Made by a program: the position numbers and the translations under genes. A stretch of 64,000 bases of DNA from Halomarinibacterium sp041392205 (lineage in GTDB: Bacteria; Bacteroidota; Bacteroidia; Flavobacteriales; Flavobacteriaceae): contig JAWKMO010000005.1 in the NCBI GenBank assembly GCA_041392205.1, positions 97,711 through 161,710 on the forward strand, in the 5' to 3' direction. This document shows positions 60,287 to 64,000 of the stretch, piece by piece. The notes under the pieces were generated by a model, which worked only from the letters and a program-made list of their open reading frames with translations, did no database searches and was not told the DNA's origin. Within the stretch, counting starts at the first letter, position 1. Each line of letters opens with the position of its first letter.

Positions 60287-61060
60287 ATGAGAATCTTACT
60301 AATACTACTTATTTTTTCCAAGTGCCTTTGTGCGCAAGATCTAACTTTAGTAAATAAAGCGCCATTGCTAGTGGATCAATTTATCGGTTTTGATTCTTAC
60401 AAACACATTTATTTTATCAAAAACAACGTACTTCACAAGGAAGGTGATTTAGGAACATTTGTATTTCAGGATTTCCAACTAGGTCCTATTGCATCGGTAG
60501 ATATTATGAATCCACTGAATGTTGTGGTTTTTTATGCCGAAATGAATACTGTAATTTTTCTTGATAATAGATTAAATGAAAAGGAACGAATTAATTTTAA
60601 TAATCTTCCTACTTTTATAAATGTAGGCGCAGTTACCAATGCAGGAAATAATAAACTTTGGATTTTTAATCTAGACACACAACAACTAGAACTCTATCAT
60701 TATAGAAATCAACAAAAAACCCAAGTTTCACAGCCCTTTAAAGGAAAATTAATGGCGCAAATAAGCAATTTTAATGATTGCACTTTGCTAACCGAAAATT
60801 ATATAAGCCGCATTAACCTCTACGGAAGTTTACTTTCTGAAATGCCTATTGAAGGATGTCTAACAATTGCCCAACTGGATAAAACTATAGTGGCAGTAAA
60901 AGAAAACAGTCTTGTACTTATTTTAGAAAATACCGTTTATCCCTTACCCTTTCCCTTTAACGAAAACCCAATTAAAGACTTGCAACTAACCCAAGATTTC
61001 CTGTATATTTACGACAGTAATTTACTATATACTTTTACCCTAACCCAACCTAAGCAGTAA
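60287..61060 (+). CDS. Secreted propeller-like protein of unknown function
   Basis: 257 residues from ATG 60287, chosen because it starts the signal peptide MRILLILLIFSKCLCAQ; an upstream in-frame start (60221) would overlap the regulator gene. The mature part has repeated beta segments around YKHIYFIKNNVLH, VTNAGNNKLWIFNLDT and QDFLYIYDSNLLY, the pattern of a small propeller, but no domain was recognised. It stands between the kinase-regulator pair and the deoxynucleoside kinase (5-base gap), an order repeated in other flavobacteria in my recollection. Function unknown. Confidence 0.75.
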   Translation: MRILLILLIFSKCLCAQDLTLVNKAPLLVDQFIGFDSYKHIYFIKNNVLHKEGDLGTFVFQDFQLGPIASVDIMNPLNVVVFYAEMNTVIFLDNRLNEKERINFNNLPTFINVGAVTNAGNNKLWIFNLDTQQLELYHYRNQQKTQVSQPFKGKLMAQISNFNDCTLLTENYISRINLYGSLLSEMPIEGCLTIAQLDKTIVAVKENSLVLILENTVYPLPFPFNENPIKDLQLTQDFLYIYDSNLLYTFTLTQPKQ

Positions 61061-61065
61061 GATTT

Positions 61066-61680
61066 ATGCATGTTGCCATAGCAGGAAATATTGGCTCTGG
61101 AAAAACTACGTTAACACGTTTACTAGCCAAGCACTATAAGTGGAAAGCTCATTTTGAAGATGTGGAAGACAACCCTTATTTGGATGATTTTTATAACCAA
61201 ATGGAGCGTTGGTCTTTTAACCTTCAAATCTACTTTTTGAATAGCCGATTTAGGCAGATTTTAGAAATAAGGGAAACCGGAAAAAGTGTTATTCAAGACC
61301 GAACTATATACGAGGATGCCTATATTTTTGCGCCCAACTTGCATGCCATGGGGCTTATGACCAATCGTGATTTTGAAAATTACAGAGCGCTGTTCGATTT
61401 AATGGAGAGTGTGACAAAAGGTCCCGATTTATTAATTTATTTACGAAGTTCTATCCCTAATTTGGTAAACCAAATTCACAAACGAGGTCGTGAATACGAG
61501 AACTCAATTAGTATCGATTACCTAAGTCGCCTAAACGAACGCTATGAAGCTTGGATTCATGGATATGACAAAGGAAACCTTTTAATTATTGATGTGGACA
61601 ACATTAACTTTGTAGATAAAGCCGAAGATTTAGGCGAAGTCATCAACAAGATTGATGCGGAACTTCACGGATTGTTTTAA
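61066..61680 (+). CDS. Deoxynucleoside kinase
   Basis: 204 residues. P-loop GNIGSGKT at the start (residues 7-14), ERWSFNLQIYFLNSRF in the substrate region, the DRT motif (VIQDRTIYEDAYIFA) matching the DRS of the family, and a lid arginine set in QIHKRGREYENSIS. It phosphorylates deoxynucleosides (dA/dG type or broader) for nucleotide salvage; specificity is not clear from sequence. It starts 5 bases after the propeller-like gene and ends at the bidirectional terminator. Confidence 0.9.
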   Translation: MHVAIAGNIGSGKTTLTRLLAKHYKWKAHFEDVEDNPYLDDFYNQMERWSFNLQIYFLNSRFRQILEIRETGKSVIQDRTIYEDAYIFAPNLHAMGLMTNRDFENYRALFDLMESVTKGPDLLIYLRSSIPNLVNQIHKRGREYENSISIDYLSRLNERYEAWIHGYDKGNLLIIDVDNINFVDKAEDLGEVINKIDAELHGLF

Positions 61681-61697
61681 AAAAGGATATATCTTAT

Positions 61698-61730
61698 AAA
61701 AAAGCCCGAACCAATGGTTCGGGCTTTTTT
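61698..61730. terminator. Bidirectional rho-independent terminator
   Basis: AAAAAAGCCCGAACC (61698-61712), AAT loop, GGTTCGGGCTTTTTT (61716-61730): a perfect stem with T tracts on both strands. It separates the convergent deoxynucleoside kinase and pyrophosphatase genes. Confidence 0.95.
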
Positions 61731-61747
61731 ATGTTAGAAAATTGAAA

Positions 61748-64000
61748 TTAGCTTTTTTCTACTTCTTCAATAACTTCTTTAATTACTTTTTTTCCTTCTT
61801 CTACTTTCACCTCAGCTTCTTTCATGGCTTCTAATTGTGCTTTTACTTCTTCCTCAGTCCCTCTAAAAGTTTTGGTTTCGGTAGTAGTTTCTCCATTTTT
61901 GGTAGTTTCAATAGTGACCGTGGCAACCGTTTCTTCACCTTCAACATTCATAGCTACTTTTACTTCTTTAGTAACTTCTCCAACTTCTTTAGCTACTTTA
62001 CCTGTTAAAACAGTTTTTGTTCCATCTTTTGAAATAAATACCATTTCCGTTTCATCTTCGATATTAGCATCACCGTGTGCACTATGTCCTCCTAAAATTG
62101 GGGAAATCACCAATCCTACTAAACAGGTAAGTTTAATTAAAATATTCATAGACGGTCCCGAAGTATCTTTGAAGGGGTCCCCAACGGTATCTCCTGTTAC
62201 CGCTGCTTTGTGCGCATCGCTTCCTTTAAAAGTCATTTCACCATTAATCATCACCCCAGCTTCAAAAGATTTTTTTGCATTATCCCAAGCACCTCCGGCG
62301 TTATTTTGGAAAATAGCCCACATAACCCCGCTTACACATACTCCTGCCATATAACCACCTAATACCTCAGCACCTAAAGGATAATTACCGGTAATCATAG
62401 CGGTTCCTAATCCAATAATTAATGGGGTTACAATAGTTAATAAGCCCGGTAATAACATTTCTTTTAAGGCCGCTTTGGTTGAAATTTCAACACATTTGCC
62501 ATATTCTGGTTTTCCAGTTCCTTCCATAATACCTGGAATTTCGCGGAATTGACGACGTACTTCCTGTACCATTTCCATGGCAGCTTTACCTACCGATTTC
62601 ATGGCCATGGCAGAAAAAACGACGGGAATCATACCCCCAACAAACAAGGCGGCCAAAACAGGCGCTTTAAAAATGTTAATTCCGTCTATTCCTGTAAAGG
62701 TAACATAGGCAGCAAACAATGCTAAAGCCGTTAAGGCAGCAGAAGCAATAGCAAAACCTTTTCCAACAGCAGCTGTGGTATTTCCTACTGAATCTAAGAT
62801 ATCGGTACGTTCACGTACTTGGTCTTCCAATTCGCTCATTTCAGCAACGCCTCCTGCATTATCTGCAATAGGTCCAAAAGCATCAATCGCTAACTGCATA
62901 GCAGTTGTAGCCATCATGGCAGAGGCAGCCAATGCTACACCGTAAAATCCTGCAAGGGCATACGAGCCTGCTATAGCCACAGCAAATAATAATACACTCC
63001 AAAAAGTAGACTTCATACCCACCGCTAAACCAGCAATAATATTGGTAGCAGCCCCTGTAGAAGAGTTTTGAACAATATCCAACACGGGTTTTTTTCCTAA
63101 ACTTGTGTAATACGCTGTTACCAATGAAATTAAGGCTCCTACTGCAAGACCTATACAAGCTGCATAAAACACATTAATGGAAGCCACCTCACGCATTCCT
63201 TCACCAAAAAAGTTCATAGTCATGGTTTGTGGAAGCATCCAATCGATTAAAAAGTAGCTTGCGATTAATGTTAACCCAATAGCAAACCAGTTTCCTGTAT
63301 CCAATGCTTTTTGCACCTGAGATTCTTTCGCCTCGTTGTTTTTAATTTTTACAAAAAAGGTTCCAATAATGGAAGCTAAAACGCCAACTCCAGCAATCAC
63401 TAAAGGAAGAAGGATGGGACCCATATTGTTAAAGGCATCGGTAAATTGAGTTGTCGTAGACATGTCTCTAATTACATAATTACCTAATACCATAGAGGCT
63501 AATACGGTAGCTACATAAGAACCAAAAAGGTCAGCGCCCATACCCGCAACATCACCTACATTGTCACCCACATTATCTGCAATAGTAGCAGGGTTACGAG
63601 GGTCATCTTCAGGAATACCTGCTTCTACTTTTCCTACTAAATCGGCTCCTACATCGGCTGCTTTGGTATAGATACCACCCCCTACACGCGCAAACAGCGC
63701 AATACTTTCAGCTCCTAAAGAGAATCCTGCAAGTGCTTCAAGCACCACAGTCATTTCATTATAAAAGTTGCCACCATGGGTAATAAATTGTCCTAAGAAG
63801 AACATAAAGAATAAACTAAGACCTAAAACCGCTAATCCAGCGACACCCAATCCCATTACGGTACCGCCACCAAAGGAAACTTTTAAAGCCTGTGGCAAAC
63901 TGGTTTTGGCCGCTTCTGCAGTACGTGCATTAGCATCGGTTGCAATACGCATCCCAATATTTCCTGCCAAGGCTGAAAAAATAGCCCCAAAAATAAATGC
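61748..64000 (-). CDS. hppA: Membrane-bound ion-pumping pyrophosphatase (5' end outside window)
   Basis: 751 codons are visible and the frame is still open at the window edge (residues before the first clear methionine read AFIFGAIFSALAGNIGMRIA). It hydrolyses pyrophosphate to pump H+ or Na+ across the membrane. Signatures: MRIATDANARTAEAAK, GGGIYTKAADVGADLVGKVE, DNVGDNVGDVAGMGADLFGS and AIDAFGPIADNAGG. GNTTAAVGKGFAIASAA has Ala where K+-independent enzymes have Lys, so it is predicted K+-dependent. The last 120 residues form a charged, glutamate/lysine-rich extension (from about GDANIEDETEMVFISKDG to EEVEKS) absent from standard pyrophosphatases. Confidence 0.94.
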   Translation of the reverse strand, partial: AFIFGAIFSALAGNIGMRIATDANARTAEAAKTSLPQALKVSFGGGTVMGLGVAGLAVLGLSLFFMFFLGQFITHGGNFYNEMTVVLEALAGFSLGAESIALFARVGGGIYTKAADVGADLVGKVEAGIPEDDPRNPATIADNVGDNVGDVAGMGADLFGSYVATVLASMVLGNYVIRDMSTTTQFTDAFNNMGPILLPLVIAGVGVLASIIGTFFVKIKNNEAKESQVQKALDTGNWFAIGLTLIASYFLIDWMLPQTMTMNFFGEGMREVASINVFYAACIGLAVGALISLVTAYYTSLGKKPVLDIVQNSSTGAATNIIAGLAVGMKSTFWSVLLFAVAIAGSYALAGFYGVALAASAMMATTAMQLAIDAFGPIADNAGGVAEMSELEDQVRERTDILDSVGNTTAAVGKGFAIASAALTALALFAAYVTFTGIDGINIFKAPVLAALFVGGMIPVVFSAMAMKSVGKAAMEMVQEVRRQFREIPGIMEGTGKPEYGKCVEISTKAALKEMLLPGLLTIVTPLIIGLGTAMITGNYPLGAEVLGGYMAGVCVSGVMWAIFQNNAGGAWDNAKKSFEAGVMINGEMTFKGSDAHKAAVTGDTVGDPFKDTSGPSMNILIKLTCLVGLVISPILGGHSAHGDANIEDETEMVFISKDGTKTVLTGKVAKEVGEVTKEVKVAMNVEGEETVATVTIETTKNGETTTETKTFRGTEEEVKAQLEAMKEAEVKVEEGKKVIKEVIEEVEKS

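Overview
The window reads as a chromosomal piece of a low-GC marine-type Flavobacteriaceae (Bacteroidota). Evidence: secreted proteins with the type IX secretion (T9SS) C-terminal sorting domain (five copies), GLPGLI-family proteins, the carboxypeptidase-like/OMP barrel architecture, promoters of the TTG-N(19-21)-TAnnTTTG type instead of -35/-10, very short leaders, and flavobacterial gene orders (HK-RR-deoxynucleoside kinase; DUF5522 overlapping hutU). No tRNA, rRNA, CRISPR, IS transposase or prophage was seen. The species cannot be named from sequence alone.

Layout. 1-3.7 kb: small secreted helical proteins, then a minus-strand set of a PLP deaminase-like enzyme, a LysM glucosaminidase lipoprotein and hemL. 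3.9-13.2 kb: a plus-strand surface-protein island in which five of six genes open, after a signal peptide, with the same QVGINT..P...LD module; it includes three tandem paralogues and one T9SS-sorted protein. 13.3-17.7 kb: a small membrane protein, DUF5522 and hutU (histidine catabolism), a DUF4136 lipoprotein, and a T9SS-sorted repeat protein. 17.7-19.8 kb: a nuclease-like protein and another T9SS-sorted protein.

19.8-39.5 kb: the metabolic core. A minus-strand phenylacetyl-CoA (paa) catabolic operon runs paaE-A-B-C-D-G, a four-helix-bundle gene, paaH-I-J-Z, a second crotonase, a frameshifted S41 protease, paaY, then the E2 and fused E1 of a 2-oxoacid dehydrogenase, with overlapping or near-touching genes. 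A TetR gene sits upstream. The paaE promoter contains a perfect inverted repeat placed across the spacer and -7 box, the obvious operator. A phenylalanine hydroxylase gene is divergent from it. No paaK is visible, so the E1/E2 genes may supply phenylacetyl-CoA from phenylpyruvate (inference). The operon is unusually rich in short palindromic repeats at gene junctions; two copies lie in frame inside the E2 and PaaH proteins, and the four-helix-bundle gene is bounded by an 11-bp inverted repeat that reaches into the PaaH N-terminus.

39.5-53.3 kb: T9SS and protease region: a T9SS-sorted protein, a papain-like plus caspase-like secreted protease pair, and a 2289-residue modular metalloprotease. 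53.4-61.7 kb: an outer-membrane barrel protein, two GLPGLI proteins, a divergent histidine kinase/OmpR-type regulator pair with a three-fold 10-bp direct repeat in the shared promoter region, a propeller-like secreted protein and a deoxynucleoside kinase. 61.7-64.0 kb: the 3' part of a membrane pyrophosphatase with an unusual charged tail.

Two genes (S41 protease; small gene after the caspase) are broken only by apparent single-base losses in homopolymer runs, which suggests sequence error rather than decay.
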